A stretch of 64,000 nucleotides of DNA. Source: Duganella sacchari. Lineage in GTDB: Bacteria > Pseudomonadota > Gammaproteobacteria > Burkholderiales > Burkholderiaceae_D. Numbering within the stretch: position 1 is the first letter of the stretch; each line of letters starts with the position of its first letter. A model generated the notes under the pieces. That model saw only the letters and a list, made by a program, of their open reading frames with translations. It was not told where the DNA came from and made no database searches. Both the position numbers and the translations under genes were made by a program. The DNA lies in NCBI RefSeq assembly GCF_900143065.1, contig NZ_FRCX01000002.1:124001-188000 (forward strand), read 5' to 3'. Of this stretch, positions 17,270 through 25,440 are shown in pieces.

Positions 17270-17831
17270 AGTTGGCCTTCGAAGTAGTGGTGACAATTTC
17301 CTGCACCGCGTAGTCGCAGGTGGCGCAATCGATGGTGATCGTGCGGCCGCATTTGCCGCCAACGCGGCAGTAAGCCACGTTGAGGCCGTACTTGCGCAGG
17401 TGATGGCGCGCTGCGTCGGCATTCTGCTGGCCGATCTGCAGGCGGCTGGAGCAGGCGTTGAGCATAGTGGCGCCGCCGGCGACCACCACTTCAATATCCG
17501 CGTAATCCGCCTCGGTGGCGCCCATCAGGCGCAGCAGCGAAGGCACGGCCTGGTTGACATAGCGCGCACCCAGTTCCTCGGCCGCTTGCGGGCACTCCGG
17601 CAGCAGGCAATGGGCCAGGCCGCAGCGGCCGCGCTTTTTCCAGAGGATGCCAATGCCCACGCACGAGCCCAGCAGCGCCTGCAACTGGCCGGTGCGGCTG
17701 GCGATCTTGATTTGGCCCATGCCGACCTGGACTGGTGGGCGCGGCGCACTGCTGTCGCGTTCGGGCGCCTCCAGCTCCGGCCAGGGCAGGGGCGCCAGAA
17801 ACGGCAGATTGGTATGGATGGTTGCTTGCAT
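17262..17831 (-). CDS. cheD: CheD-type chemoreceptor glutamine deamidase, unusual active site and Cys-rich tail
   Basis: A 189-residue CheD homologue. CheD deamidates receptor glutamines with a Cys-His-Thr triad. Cys57 is in LGSCVG and His74 in GLAHCLLP, 17 residues later, the same spacing as Cys27-His44 in the Thermotoga protein. The position six before the Cys, where the triad Thr should be, is Gln51 by my hand alignment. The C-terminus carries Cys155, Cys161, Cys169 and Cys172 (nine Cys in all), which is not typical and could bind metal or respond to redox. It lies 12 bases after cheR. Confidence 0.88.
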   Translation of the reverse strand: MQATIHTNLPFLAPLPWPELEAPERDSSAPRPPVQVGMGQIKIASRTGQLQALLGSCVGIGILWKKRGRCGLAHCLLPECPQAAEELGARYVNQAVPSLLRLMGATEADYADIEVVVAGGATMLNACSSRLQIGQQNADAARHHLRKYGLNVAYCRVGGKCGRTITIDCATCDYAVQEIVTTTSKANYA

Positions 17832-17843
17832 GGGACACCGCCT

Positions 17844-18662
17844 TTATTCCATTCGATAGATCATCGGCCGGTCGAACTGGTAGGCGGTGTTGAGGCCAGA
17901 GATCGATTCGGATTCACCCACAATCATGACTGAGTGGGCTGCCATGCTCAGGCGCGCTTGCTGAAGGATGGTTTGCTGCTGTTCCTGATCGAAGTAGATC
18001 AGCACGTTGCGCAAAAATACCAGGTCAAACTGCTTGGCAGGCTTGAGTGGCGTTAGCAAATTATGTTGGGCTAATTCCACGTTATTCTTCAGTGCATCCA
18101 CCACCCGCAGGCCATTGGCGCTGGGACGGAAGTACTTCTTGACCCAGTCCGGATGCGAGGACTGGATGCGCTCGACCGAACGGCCGGTGTACTGGCCGTC
18201 GCGCGCCAGCGCCAGGATCTGCCGCGAAATATCGGTCGCGTGGATCTGGTAGCTGAAGCCGGGGTGCGCGGCTTGAAACTCTTCGCACAGCATGGCCATC
18301 GAGTACAACTCTTCACCGCTCGAGGCTGCTGCAGACCACACTTTGAGGCGCTTGCCCGGATGCTCGCGCCACCACTGTGGCAAAAACTCCTGTTCCACGT
18401 AATCCCACACTTGCGGGGTGCGGAAGAACAGGGTGTCGTTGGTGGTGACCAGGTCGATAAAATGCGGTATCTCGGCCCGGTCCTGCTCCACCATGTCCAG
18501 ATAAGCCTGGTAGCTGTTCAGTTTCAGCGCCTGAACGCGCGGGCGCAAGCGCCGCTCCAGCAACACGCTTTTCCGCTCGGTCATGGCGATGCCGGTATGC
18601 TTGCGCACCAGCGCGATGAGCGCGGACAGCGTTGCCGGTGTGATACCGGCGTCCATGGTCAT
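17844..18662 (-). CDS. cheR: Chemoreceptor glutamate methyltransferase
   Basis: A 272-residue CheR that methylates receptor glutamates with SAM. The N-terminal helical domain (about residues 10-75) ends in FIDLVTTNDTLFFR, the usual CheR motif. The SAM-binding domain begins with KVWSAAASSGEELYSMAM, where most CheRs have Cys-Ser-Thr-Gly-Glu-Glu. LVFLRNVLIYFD is also characteristic. It overlaps the receptor gene by four bases and precedes cheD by 12. The receptor of this operon has no C-terminal tether peptide, so CheR must find it by direct contact. Confidence 0.95.
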   Translation of the reverse strand: MTMDAGITPATLSALIALVRKHTGIAMTERKSVLLERRLRPRVQALKLNSYQAYLDMVEQDRAEIPHFIDLVTTNDTLFFRTPQVWDYVEQEFLPQWWREHPGKRLKVWSAAASSGEELYSMAMLCEEFQAAHPGFSYQIHATDISRQILALARDGQYTGRSVERIQSSHPDWVKKYFRPSANGLRVVDALKNNVELAQHNLLTPLKPAKQFDLVFLRNVLIYFDQEQQQTILQQARLSMAAHSVMIVGESESISGLNTAYQFDRPMIYRME

Positions 18663-20356
18663 ACGGTAAAGCCGGCCACCGTTTTATTCAGATCGCCGGC
18701 CCGCTGGTTCAAGCCCTCCGTCGAGCGGGCGATGCTGTCGCAGGCGGCCGCCGATTTCTCGGCCTCCTCGGCGATATATTGCACCGCAGTGCTGACTTCA
18801 CGCGCGGTCAGCAGCTGCTCGTTGGTGGCCTTGGAAATATCGGAAATCGCATTGGTGGTCTTGACCACGCCAACCAGGATCTTGTCGAACGCATCGCTGG
18901 CCTGGCGCGAAATCTCGCTGCCCGCCGACACGCGCTTGACCGACTCGTTGATGAGCTTGGAAATCTCCTTGGTCGCCTGCGAGGAGCGTTCCGCCAGCTT
19001 GCGCACTTCGTCGGCGACCACCGAGAAGCCGAGGCCGTGCTCGCCTGCGCGCGCTGCTTCAATCGCGGCGTTGAAGGCCAGCATATTGGTCTGGTTGGCG
19101 ATATCGCTGATAACCTTGACGATTTCGCCGATGTCTTCCGACGAACGGTTGATCAGGTCCATGGCCTCGATCGACTTGGCCACGGCCTTGGCGCCCACTT
19201 CCGCCTCGTACTGGGTAGACTTGGCCATGGCGTCGGCGTCCGACGTATTGCCGGCGATCGTGTTGATCGAGCTGGTCAGGCCATCGATGGAGGCGTTCAT
19301 CTCTTCCACGGTGGCGCCCAGCGCCTGGGTGCCCACGGCCACGCCGTTGGAGCGTTCGGCAATCGTGGTCGAGGCGTCGGCCAGGCCGCTGGCCGACATC
19401 ACGACGTCGCTGATGACGCGGCGCAGGTCGGTAATCATCTTGCTGATGCCCTCGGCCAGGTGATCCAGCGGCTCGTCGCCTTCGATCGTGACTTTGCTGG
19501 TCAGGTCGCCGCTGGCCGCGCGTTCCACCGAGTCCAGCAGGCGGGCGATTTTATCGCCGTCGGCCTTGGCTTTGGCCGTGACGGATTCTTCCAGTTCCAC
19601 CTGGGCGGTAATATCAGTTGCGTATTTAACTATTTTGTATGGATTGCCATTTAAATCCATAATCGGATTATACGTGGCTTGAATCCATATCGTTTTCTTA
19701 TTATTGCCAATTCGTTTATAGCGTCCGGCATCAAACTCGCCACGATTCAGTTTCTGCCAGAAACGTTTATAGTCGGCACTGGCCGCATAATCGGGGTCGA
19801 CAAACATGCGATGGTGCTCGCCTTTGATGTCGTCCATAAAATATCCCATAACATCGAGGAAATTTTCATTGGCGTTGAGCACGTGGCCCTGCATGTCGAA
19901 CTCGATGACGGCCTGGGCTTTGCTGATGGCGCTGACCTTGCCTTCATACTCGGCGTTGCGCAGGCGGTTGGCGGTGATGTCAGTGGCGAACTTGATGATT
20001 TTGTAGGGCTTGCCATCGGCATCCATCACGGGATTGTAGGAGGCGTTGATCCAGATCTCGCGGCCGTCCTTGGCCACACGCTTGTACTCGCCGTGCTCGT
20101 ATTCCCCAGCGGCCAGACGGATCCAGAACTGTTTGTATGCTGGGCTGGCGGCAAATTCCGGCTCGCAGAACATCGAATGATGGCGGCCCTGGACTTCGCT
20201 CAGCGAGTAGCCGAGCACGCGCAGGAAGTTTTCGTTGGCGTGCAAAATGATGCCTTCAAGATCAAACTCAATGACCGCTTGCACGCGGTTCAATGCCGCG
20301 TGGATGGCTTGGAGTTCTACATCCTGCGTCTGGATTACCTGGCTAGGAGCGTTCAT
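18659..20356 (-). CDS. Soluble double-PAS methyl-accepting chemotaxis protein
   Basis: A 565-residue chemoreceptor without transmembrane segments, so cytoplasmic. Two PAS domains (about residues 12-130 and 134-255) are clear duplicates: QAVIEFDLEGIILHANENFL against QAVIEFDMQGHVLNANENFL. Each is followed by a PAC-like IKFATDITA or VKYATDITA. A linker leads into the signalling coiled coil with the tip ANQTNMLAFNAAIEAARAG. This class often senses redox state or oxygen through flavin or haem, but I cannot name the cofactor. It is the first gene of the operon with cheR, cheD and the triple CheW gene. AGGGA precedes the ATG. Confidence 0.94.
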   Translation of the reverse strand: MNAPSQVIQTQDVELQAIHAALNRVQAVIEFDLEGIILHANENFLRVLGYSLSEVQGRHHSMFCEPEFAASPAYKQFWIRLAAGEYEHGEYKRVAKDGREIWINASYNPVMDADGKPYKIIKFATDITANRLRNAEYEGKVSAISKAQAVIEFDMQGHVLNANENFLDVMGYFMDDIKGEHHRMFVDPDYAASADYKRFWQKLNRGEFDAGRYKRIGNNKKTIWIQATYNPIMDLNGNPYKIVKYATDITAQVELEESVTAKAKADGDKIARLLDSVERAASGDLTSKVTIEGDEPLDHLAEGISKMITDLRRVISDVVMSASGLADASTTIAERSNGVAVGTQALGATVEEMNASIDGLTSSINTIAGNTSDADAMAKSTQYEAEVGAKAVAKSIEAMDLINRSSEDIGEIVKVISDIANQTNMLAFNAAIEAARAGEHGLGFSVVADEVRKLAERSSQATKEISKLINESVKRVSAGSEISRQASDAFDKILVGVVKTTNAISDISKATNEQLLTAREVSTAVQYIAEEAEKSAAACDSIARSTEGLNQRAGDLNKTVAGFTV

Positions 20357-20370
20357 GGGAGTCCCTGTTT

Positions 20371-20442
20371 GATATTAAGGAGATACTAAATACGTAAGTA
20401 TTTTGATACTGTGTGATATTTAGTGAGATTTAATATGATATT
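20371..20442. repeat. Five helically phased GATAYT motifs upstream of the chemotaxis operon
   Basis: GATATT at 20371, GATACT at 20382 and 20405, and GATATT at 20415 and 20437. The steps are 11, 23, 10 and 22 bp, close to whole helical turns, so all copies face the same side of the DNA. This suggests a multi-site regulator or intrinsic curvature. Confidence 0.45.
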
Positions 20443-20622
20443 CGGGGGCGGGGAATATGCGTGGCGTTGATTAATTATTTCCTGTATTTAAATCTGGGGC
20501 AAGCTGAGCAATAAGGAATCTTGGTGAAGTGTACTCCGCAAACGACAGGTTTTTAAATCACTCGCGCCATTACGAAGCGTTACCACCGGATTCAAAAGCA
20601 TGAGCTCACCATAAAAAATAAC

Positions 20623-20633
20623 ACGGTCGTTCG
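20623..20633. promoter_or_regulatory. Operator-like core shared with the thiolase operon
   Basis: ACGGTCGTTCG is identical, in inverted orientation, to the sequence at 27350-27360 before the thiolase operon. The core ACG-GT-CGT is a palindrome, as in TetR-type sites. It lies just upstream of a possible -10 element, so a bound protein would repress. Confidence 0.55.
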
Positions 20634-20689
20634 TTTTGTAAGGTATAGTAAGCAAGCCTGCCATTTCAACCAAAACATAAGGAAGAGAC

Positions 20690-22771
20690 ATGACTGCTGA
20701 ATATCAAGTGCACGGTGCCGTTGCCGTCATTACCCTGAACAATCCGCCGGTCAACGGCATGGGCCTGGAAACGCGGACTGCGGCGGTGAAGGGCATCCAG
20801 CAAGCGCTGGCGGACGATGCGGTCAAAGCCATCGTCATCACCGGCGCCGGCAAAGCCTTTTCGGGCGGCGCCGACATCAAAGAATTCAATACCCCCAAAG
20901 CGCTGGCCGAGCCCAGCCTGCATACCTTCATTGCCACCGCCGAAAGCTCGACCAAGCCGGTGGTGGCGGCGATCCATACCGTGTGCATGGGCGGCGGCCT
21001 GGAACTGTCGCTGGGCTGCCATTACCGTGTCGCCATGCCGGGCGCGCAGATCGCGCTGCCGGAAGTGAAGCTGGGCCTGCTGCCAGGCGCTGGCGGCACG
21101 CAGCGTCTGCCGCGCGTGCTGGGCCTGGAACCGGCATTGAACATGATTGTCTCGGGCAATCCGGTCGCGTCGGAAAAGCTGCCGGCCCTGTTTGACGAGA
21201 TCTTTGCCGCCGATGCCGACCTGTTGACGTCGGCCGTGGCCTTCGCTGAAAAGATTGCCGATGTGCGTCCGCTGCCGAAAGTGCGCGACCGCAAGGTGGA
21301 CTACCCGAACCACGAAGCCTTCCTGCAATTCTCGCGCAACACGGTCAAGGCCATGGCCGGTCCGTTCCCGGCGCCGCTGGAGTGCGTGGAAACCGTGGCC
21401 GCGTCCGTCACCATGAAATTTGAAGACGGCATGAAGTTCGAGCGCGAGCGCTTCCTGCACCTGATTCAGACCACCGAATCGAAAGCGCTGCGCCATGCCT
21501 TCTTTGCCGAACGCGTGGCCAGCAAGGTACCGGATGTGCCTGCCGATACGCCAGTGCGTCCGATCAAGAGCGCGGCCATCATCGGCGCCGGCACCATGGG
21601 CGGCGGGATTGCCATGAACTTCCTGAACGCCGGCATTCCCGTCAAGCTGCTGGAAACCCGGCAGGAAGCGCTGGACAAGGGTATCGCCACGATTCGCAAG
21701 AACTATGAAAACACGCTGAAAAAAGGCAAGCTGACGCAGGAAAAACTGGATCAGCGCATGGGCCTGCTGAGCAGCACGCTGGCCTACGAAGATATCGGTC
21801 AGGCGGACATCGTGGTGGAAGCCGTGTTTGAGGAAATGGGCGTCAAGGAAGCCGTGTTCCGCAAGCTCGATGAAGTGATGAAGCCGGGGGCGATCCTGGC
21901 CACCAACACCTCGACGCTGGACGTGGACCAGATCGCCGCGTTCACCCAGCGCCCGCAGGACGTGATCGGTACGCACTTCTTCTCGCCGGCCAATGTCATG
22001 AAGCTGCTGGAAATCGTGCGTGGCAAGGCCACCGGCAAGGACGTGCTGGCGACCGCGCTGGCGCTGTCCAAAAAACTCAAGAAGACCGGCGTGGTGTCGG
22101 GCGTGTGCGACGGCTTCATCGGCAACCGCATGATCGAGCAGTACAGCCGCCAGGCTGGTTTCCTGCTGGAAGAGGGCGCGTTGCCGGAGCAGGTCGACAA
22201 AGCAGCCGAGAAATTCGGCTTTGCCATGGGGCCGTTCCGCATGGGCGACCTGGCCGGCAACGACATTGGTTGGGCGATCCGCAAGCGCCGCTATGTCGAG
22301 AAGCCAGAGATCAGCTATTCCAAAACCGCCGACCTGCTGTGCGAAATGGGGCGCTATGGCCAGAAAACCGGCGCTGGCTGGTACGACTACAAGGCGGGCG
22401 ACCGCAAGGCGTATCCTAACGAGGACGTCAACGCCATGATCGTCAAGCATTCGGCCGACCTGGGCATCACCCGCCGCAAGATCAGCGATGAGGAAATCGT
22501 TGAGCGCCTGGTCTACTCGCTGGTCAACGAAGGCGCGCTGATCCTGGAAGAGGGCATTGCACTGCGCGCGTCGGACATCGACATGGTCTACCTGACCGGC
22601 TATGGCTTCCCGCTGTACCGTGGCGGACCGATGTTCTACGCCGATACGGTTGGCTTGCCGAATGTGCTGTTGGCCATCAACAAATACGCCAAAGGACACC
22701 AGGGCGGGGCGTGGAAGCCAGCGCCATTGCTGAGCAAGCTGGCTGCCGATGGGAAAGGTTTCAACGGATAA
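20690..22771 (+). CDS. Bifunctional enoyl-CoA hydratase / 3-hydroxyacyl-CoA dehydrogenase
   Basis: A 693-residue FadJ/FadB-alpha-type enzyme that carries out two successive steps of beta-oxidation. The N-terminal crotonase domain (about 1-190) has the oxyanion-hole motif [11 protein letters not shown] and the catalytic glutamates in GGGLELSLG and [17 protein letters not shown]. The NAD-binding dehydrogenase domain starts near residue 294 with [10 protein letters not shown] and includes [14 protein letters not shown] and GFIGNRM. A C-terminal dehydrogenase repeat completes the protein. Its thiolase partner is not adjacent; the nearest is at 27415. A good AAGGAAGAG site precedes the ATG. Confidence 0.95.
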   Translation: MTAEYQVHGAVAVITLNNPPVNGMGLETRTAAVKGIQQALADDAVKAIVITGAGKAFSGGADIKEFNTPKALAEPSLHTFIATAESSTKPVVAAIHTVCMGGGLELSLGCHYRVAMPGAQIALPEVKLGLLPGAGGTQRLPRVLGLEPALNMIVSGNPVASEKLPALFDEIFAADADLLTSAVAFAEKIADVRPLPKVRDRKVDYPNHEAFLQFSRNTVKAMAGPFPAPLECVETVAASVTMKFEDGMKFERERFLHLIQTTESKALRHAFFAERVASKVPDVPADTPVRPIKSAAIIGAGTMGGGIAMNFLNAGIPVKLLETRQEALDKGIATIRKNYENTLKKGKLTQEKLDQRMGLLSSTLAYEDIGQADIVVEAVFEEMGVKEAVFRKLDEVMKPGAILATNTSTLDVDQIAAFTQRPQDVIGTHFFSPANVMKLLEIVRGKATGKDVLATALALSKKLKKTGVVSGVCDGFIGNRMIEQYSRQAGFLLEEGALPEQVDKAAEKFGFAMGPFRMGDLAGNDIGWAIRKRRYVEKPEISYSKTADLLCEMGRYGQKTGAGWYDYKAGDRKAYPNEDVNAMIVKHSADLGITRRKISDEEIVERLVYSLVNEGALILEEGIALRASDIDMVYLTGYGFPLYRGGPMFYADTVGLPNVLLAINKYAKGHQGGAWKPAPLLSKLAADGKGFNG

Positions 22772-22820
22772 ACTAACGTTGCAAATAAACCATAGTAATT
22801 GATTTTGTGCTCACACTTTT

Positions 22821-22860
22821 CGGCCGGCGTCGCTATAATCGACCCCGGCCGTTTTTGTTT
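22821..22860 (+). terminator. Strong intrinsic terminator after the fadJ-like gene
   Basis: CGGCCGG pairs with CCGGCCG, extended by GTCG/CGAC across one C-C mismatch, then TTTTTGTTTT. The loop happens to read CTATAAT. Confidence 0.85.
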
Positions 22861-22930
22861 TCCCGCGCCCAGGAAACGGCTGGCAGTGTGGTGGGCGTCC
22901 GAATTCATACTAAAAAATCCAGGGGTTTTC

Positions 22931-23569
22931 ATGAAGCACACCATCATCGCTGCCGCACTGGCAATCGCCAGCTTCTCATCGGCTCAGGCTGCCTCCATCA
23001 ACGGCCTGCACAACACCGGCGAAGGCATCAGCGGCACGGCGGACGCGTACTACACGCTGAGTTCGAGCAGTGTCAGCAACACCGTACCGACCATCACCAA
23101 CGGCAGCCAGTGGCCGATCAACCCGTGGCTGGCCAACACCGACGCCTCGAAATGGATCACGCCAACCGGCACCCAGGGCGAGAGCCTGGACCCATGGAGC
23201 AATGGCACTTACACCTACACGCTGCAGTTCGACCTGACCGGTTACAACGCCGCATCGGCAGTGTTCAATGCGCGCATCGCAGCGGACAACGCGGTGTCCG
23301 TCAAATTGAATACCACTAGCCTGTTGAGCAATGCGGTCGGCTTCACCAACTGGAGCGATTTCTCGGCCCACAGCGGTTTTGTGGCCGGCGTCAACACGCT
23401 GGAATTTACCGTCACCAACTACGCGCTGAATGGCGGCAATCCAAGCGGCCTGCGCGTCGAGTTCCTGAACTCCAACGTGGCGGCCGTACCTGAACCAGAA
23501 GCCTATGCCATGCTGCTGGGTGGTCTGGCGCTGGTTGGCGCCATTGCGCGCCGTCGCAAACAACAATAA
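22931..23569 (+). CDS. PEP-CTERM anchored exported protein (copy 1)
   Basis: A 212-residue secreted protein with a signal peptide (MKHTIIAAALAIASFSSAQA). The mature part is Ser/Thr/Asn/Gly-rich and probably beta-sandwich. The C-terminal sorting signal is VPEPEAYAMLLGGLALVGA followed by basic ARRRKQQ. An exosortase cuts at the PEP motif; no exosortase gene is in this window. It is a tandem paralogue of the next gene, sharing the phrases QWPI-PWL, SKWITPTG, GGNP-GLRVEF and AADNAV. These proteins are usually surface or exopolysaccharide-associated; the specific role is unknown. Confidence 0.9.
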   Translation: MKHTIIAAALAIASFSSAQAASINGLHNTGEGISGTADAYYTLSSSSVSNTVPTITNGSQWPINPWLANTDASKWITPTGTQGESLDPWSNGTYTYTLQFDLTGYNAASAVFNARIAADNAVSVKLNTTSLLSNAVGFTNWSDFSAHSGFVAGVNTLEFTVTNYALNGGNPSGLRVEFLNSNVAAVPEPEAYAMLLGGLALVGAIARRRKQQ

Positions 23570-23582
23570 AAGTGTGGTAAAA

Positions 23583-23620
23583 GCTCACATGCCGTATAGA
23601 AAATTTATTGGCATGTGAGC
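23583..23620 (+). terminator. Long perfect hairpin between the two PEP-CTERM genes
   Basis: GCTCACATGCC and GGCATGTGAGC are perfect 11-bp arms around a 16-base AT-rich loop, just after the first PEP-CTERM gene. The T run behind it is short (ATTTCGG), so it may act as an mRNA stabiliser as much as a terminator. Confidence 0.55.
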
Positions 23621-23639
23621 ATTTCGGCGAAAAGCCCGA

Positions 23640-23645
23640 TATAAT
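23640..23645 (+). promoter_or_regulatory. Possible -10 element of the second PEP-CTERM gene
   Basis: A perfect TATAAT lies 111 bases before the ATG, after TTTCGGCG. No -35 consensus is visible, so it would need an activator. The implied leader contains a stem (23675-23690 with 23731-23742) that ends next to the AGAGG ribosome site. Confidence 0.35.
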
Positions 23646-23750
23646 TCTTCACAACAAGCACCTCCTTCGACGCCCTAAAAAACGGGTCGGAACTCCAGGC
23701 ATCCCCATCGATGCTGGCTGAAACGACTAACCGATTTTTTAGAGGCTCCC

Positions 23751-24404
23751 ATGAAACGCCCCCTGATTACCGCTGCCGTACTGGCATTCGCTGCCATGAC
23801 TGCTGCACACGCTGCCAGCATCACCGGCCTGAAAAACACCGGCCTGGGCGCCAGCGGCAGTGCCGACACCAACTACAGCCTGAGCGCAGCCAGCAGCGAT
23901 ACTGCTATCGGCAACAGCGTACCGGTCATCACCTACGACAGCCAGTGGCCGATCGGTCCGTGGCTGTCGAACAGCAGCAGCTCCAAATGGATCACGCCGA
24001 CCGGCAGCCAGGGCCAGAGCTTTGACGCCGGGAGCGCGGGCACCTACACCTATTCCCTGTCGTTTGACCTGAGCGGTTTCAACGCCGCCAGCGCCTCGTT
24101 CGTGGGCCGCCTGGCGGCGGACAATGCGGTGGTGGTCAAACTCAACAACCAGGTCATCAGTAGCGCGAGCGGTTTTACCGACTGGAGCAGCTTCAGCGCA
24201 AGTACAGGATTTGTGTCCGGCCTCAACAAGCTGGACTTCGTGGTCACCAACTGGGCGCAGAACGGCGGCAATCCGACCGGCCTGCGTGTTGAGTTTGGCA
24301 CGTCAAGTGTCATGGCGGCGGTTCCGGAACCGGAAACCTACGCCATGCTGCTGGGCGGCCTCGCCTTGGTTGGCGCCTTCGCGCGCCGCCGTCAGCAGCA
24401 CTGA
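23751..24404 (+). CDS. PEP-CTERM anchored exported protein (copy 2)
   Basis: A 217-residue secreted protein built like its upstream neighbour: signal peptide MKRPLITAAVLAFAAMTAAHA, a low-charge Ser/Gly/Asn-rich mature part, and the sorting signal VPEPETYAMLLGGLALVGA with basic tail ARRRQQH. Identity to copy 1 is high along the whole length, so this is a local duplication. The 180-base spacer with its own hairpin and TATAAT suggests independent expression. AGAGG is the likely ribosome site. A clear terminator follows. Role unknown beyond surface or exopolysaccharide association. Confidence 0.9.
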   Translation: MKRPLITAAVLAFAAMTAAHAASITGLKNTGLGASGSADTNYSLSAASSDTAIGNSVPVITYDSQWPIGPWLSNSSSSKWITPTGSQGQSFDAGSAGTYTYSLSFDLSGFNAASASFVGRLAADNAVVVKLNNQVISSASGFTDWSSFSASTGFVSGLNKLDFVVTNWAQNGGNPTGLRVEFGTSSVMAAVPEPETYAMLLGGLALVGAFARRRQQH

Positions 24405-24451
24405 GCAAGCAGTAGAGCAGTAGTAGCAAGCAGCAGTAGTAACAGTAGTAG
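24404..24451 (+). repeat. AGC/AGT trinucleotide-rich tract
   Basis: About 48 bases made almost wholly of AGC, AGT and AAG-type triplets, with GCAAGCAG repeated at 24405 and 24426. It directly follows the PEP-CTERM stop codon and precedes the terminator. Confidence 0.6.
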
Positions 24452-24474
24452 AAACTCCTTGGGTTAATAGTTTG

Positions 24475-24501
24475 CCGCCTCTCCACGAGGCGGTTTTTTT
24501 T
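24475..24501 (+). terminator. Intrinsic terminator after the second PEP-CTERM gene
   Basis: CCGCCTC, loop TCCAC, GAGGCGG, then eight T. The left repeat of the RAYT unit begins two bases later. Confidence 0.93.
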
Positions 24502-24502
24502 C

Positions 24503-24530
24503 CCGGGGTCAGTTCTTGCAATCCAACACG
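24503..24530 (+). repeat. Left REP-like inverted repeat of the RAYT unit
   Basis: Begins CCGGGGTCAGTTCTTGC and ends CCAACACG. It is the exact reverse complement of 25441-25468. The next 12 inner bases still match in part (CTC and TC conserved). Confidence 0.95.
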
Positions 24531-24589
24531 GGCTCGTCTGTTGAGACTGCACAGAACGACGGATTTCTTCCCGATGTACGGTTTGCTTC

Positions 24590-25423
24590 ATGAGCAGACC
24601 ATTACGATTTGAGTTTCCCGGCGCGCTGTATCATGTCACCGCACGCGGCGACAGGCAGCAGGCTATCTATCGTGACGACACGGACCGGTTGTTTTGGATA
24701 GAAGTGCTAAAAAAGACCTGTGAGCGCTTCAACTTTTCTGTGCATGGCTTTTGCCAGATGACGAATCACTACCATCTGCTGGTAGAGACTGGCGATGCGA
24801 ATTTGTCGCGCGGAATGCGTCAGTTAAATGGAATTTATTCCCAGTACTTCAATCGTCGCCATCGAGTGGTTGGGCACCTGTTTCAGGGCAGATATAAGGC
24901 GATCCTGGTTCAGAAGGAAGCGCATTTGCGCGAAGCTGCGCGTTATGTTGTGCTGAATCCAGTGCGCGCAGGAATGGTGCGGTTGCCGGATGATTGGCAT
25001 TGGAGTAGCTACCATCTCGTGACGAGCCTGGACGCATCACCGCCCTGGATGCAAATCAACTTGATTTTGGCGCCATTCGGAGCCACTCGTCTGGAGGCGA
25101 TCCAGGCCTATCGCAGCTTTATCGTCGCTGGGATCGGAGGGAGCAACCCCTTCAACAACGTTCGGCATCAACTGTTTCTTGGCGACGAGGCTTTTATTGC
25201 CGGCCATCGTTGTACAGAGTTCGATACCACGTTAAACGAAGTGACGAGAGTGCATCGGCGCGCACTAGCGCTTTCGCTGGACGAATATCAGGCAAAATTT
25301 CAGGATCGGGATACGGCTATCGTTCAAGCCTATCGGTCCACCGCATATACGATGGCGCAGATAGCGGCGCATTTCCACATCTCCTACGCCACCGTCAGCC
25401 GCATCATCCACCGTGCAGAGTAA
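24590..25423 (+). CDS. REP-associated tyrosine transposase (RAYT, Y1/IS200-like)
   Basis: A 277-residue single-domain Y1 transposase. The N-terminus (residues 1-130) shows the RAYT pattern: RPLRFEFPGALYHVTARG, the HUH-type metal site in TNHYHLLVET, and GHLFQGRYKAILV followed by YVVLNPVRAG. The C-terminal 80 residues contain a helix-turn-helix (MAQIAAHFHISYATVSRIIHR) that may read the repeats. RAYTs cut and join single-stranded DNA at REP hairpins and are usually single-copy, vertically inherited genes. The frame is intact. Confidence 0.92.
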   Translation: MSRPLRFEFPGALYHVTARGDRQQAIYRDDTDRLFWIEVLKKTCERFNFSVHGFCQMTNHYHLLVETGDANLSRGMRQLNGIYSQYFNRRHRVVGHLFQGRYKAILVQKEAHLREAARYVVLNPVRAGMVRLPDDWHWSSYHLVTSLDASPPWMQINLILAPFGATRLEAIQAYRSFIVAGIGGSNPFNNVRHQLFLGDEAFIAGHRCTEFDTTLNEVTRVHRRALALSLDEYQAKFQDRDTAIVQAYRSTAYTMAQIAAHFHISYATVSRIIHRAE

Positions 25424-25440
25424 GCCGTTATTGATGAGGT

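Larger units (their letters stand above)
20357..20689. other. Divergent intergenic region between the chemotaxis operon and the fadJ-like gene
   Basis: These 333 bases are AT-rich and carry no convincing gene; the only open frame, a 67-codon minus-strand one from 20691, has no ribosome site or recognisable product. The left half holds the phased GATAYT repeats and a small hairpin (AAATAC-GTAA-GTATTT, 20388-20403). The right half holds the operator-like core at 20623 and a possible -10 TATAGT (20644-20649). Confidence 0.6.

Noticed and set aside
18153..19463. 436-codon open frame antisense to cheR and the soluble chemoreceptor
   Set aside because: Arg/Ala/Ser-rich shadow of a chemoreceptor coiled coil; no ribosome site or family match.
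20488..20691. 67-codon minus-strand frame in the intergenic region before the fadJ-like gene
   Set aside because: No ribosome site, no family resemblance, and it covers the likely promoter and operator of the fadJ-like gene.
20666..22699. 677-codon open frame antisense to the fadJ-like gene
   Set aside because: Shadow of a conserved two-domain enzyme; composition is atypical for a real protein and no family is recognisable.
22834..22839. Perfect TATAAT as a promoter for the first PEP-CTERM gene
   Set aside because: It lies in the loop of a strong terminator hairpin and has no -35 element at 16-18 bases; I keep the terminator reading and mention the TATAAT only as a comparison with the second gene.
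24404..24451. Trinucleotide tract as a CRISPR or phase-variation repeat
   Set aside because: It is too short and irregular for CRISPR and lies outside any reading frame or promoter, so no switching role is supported.
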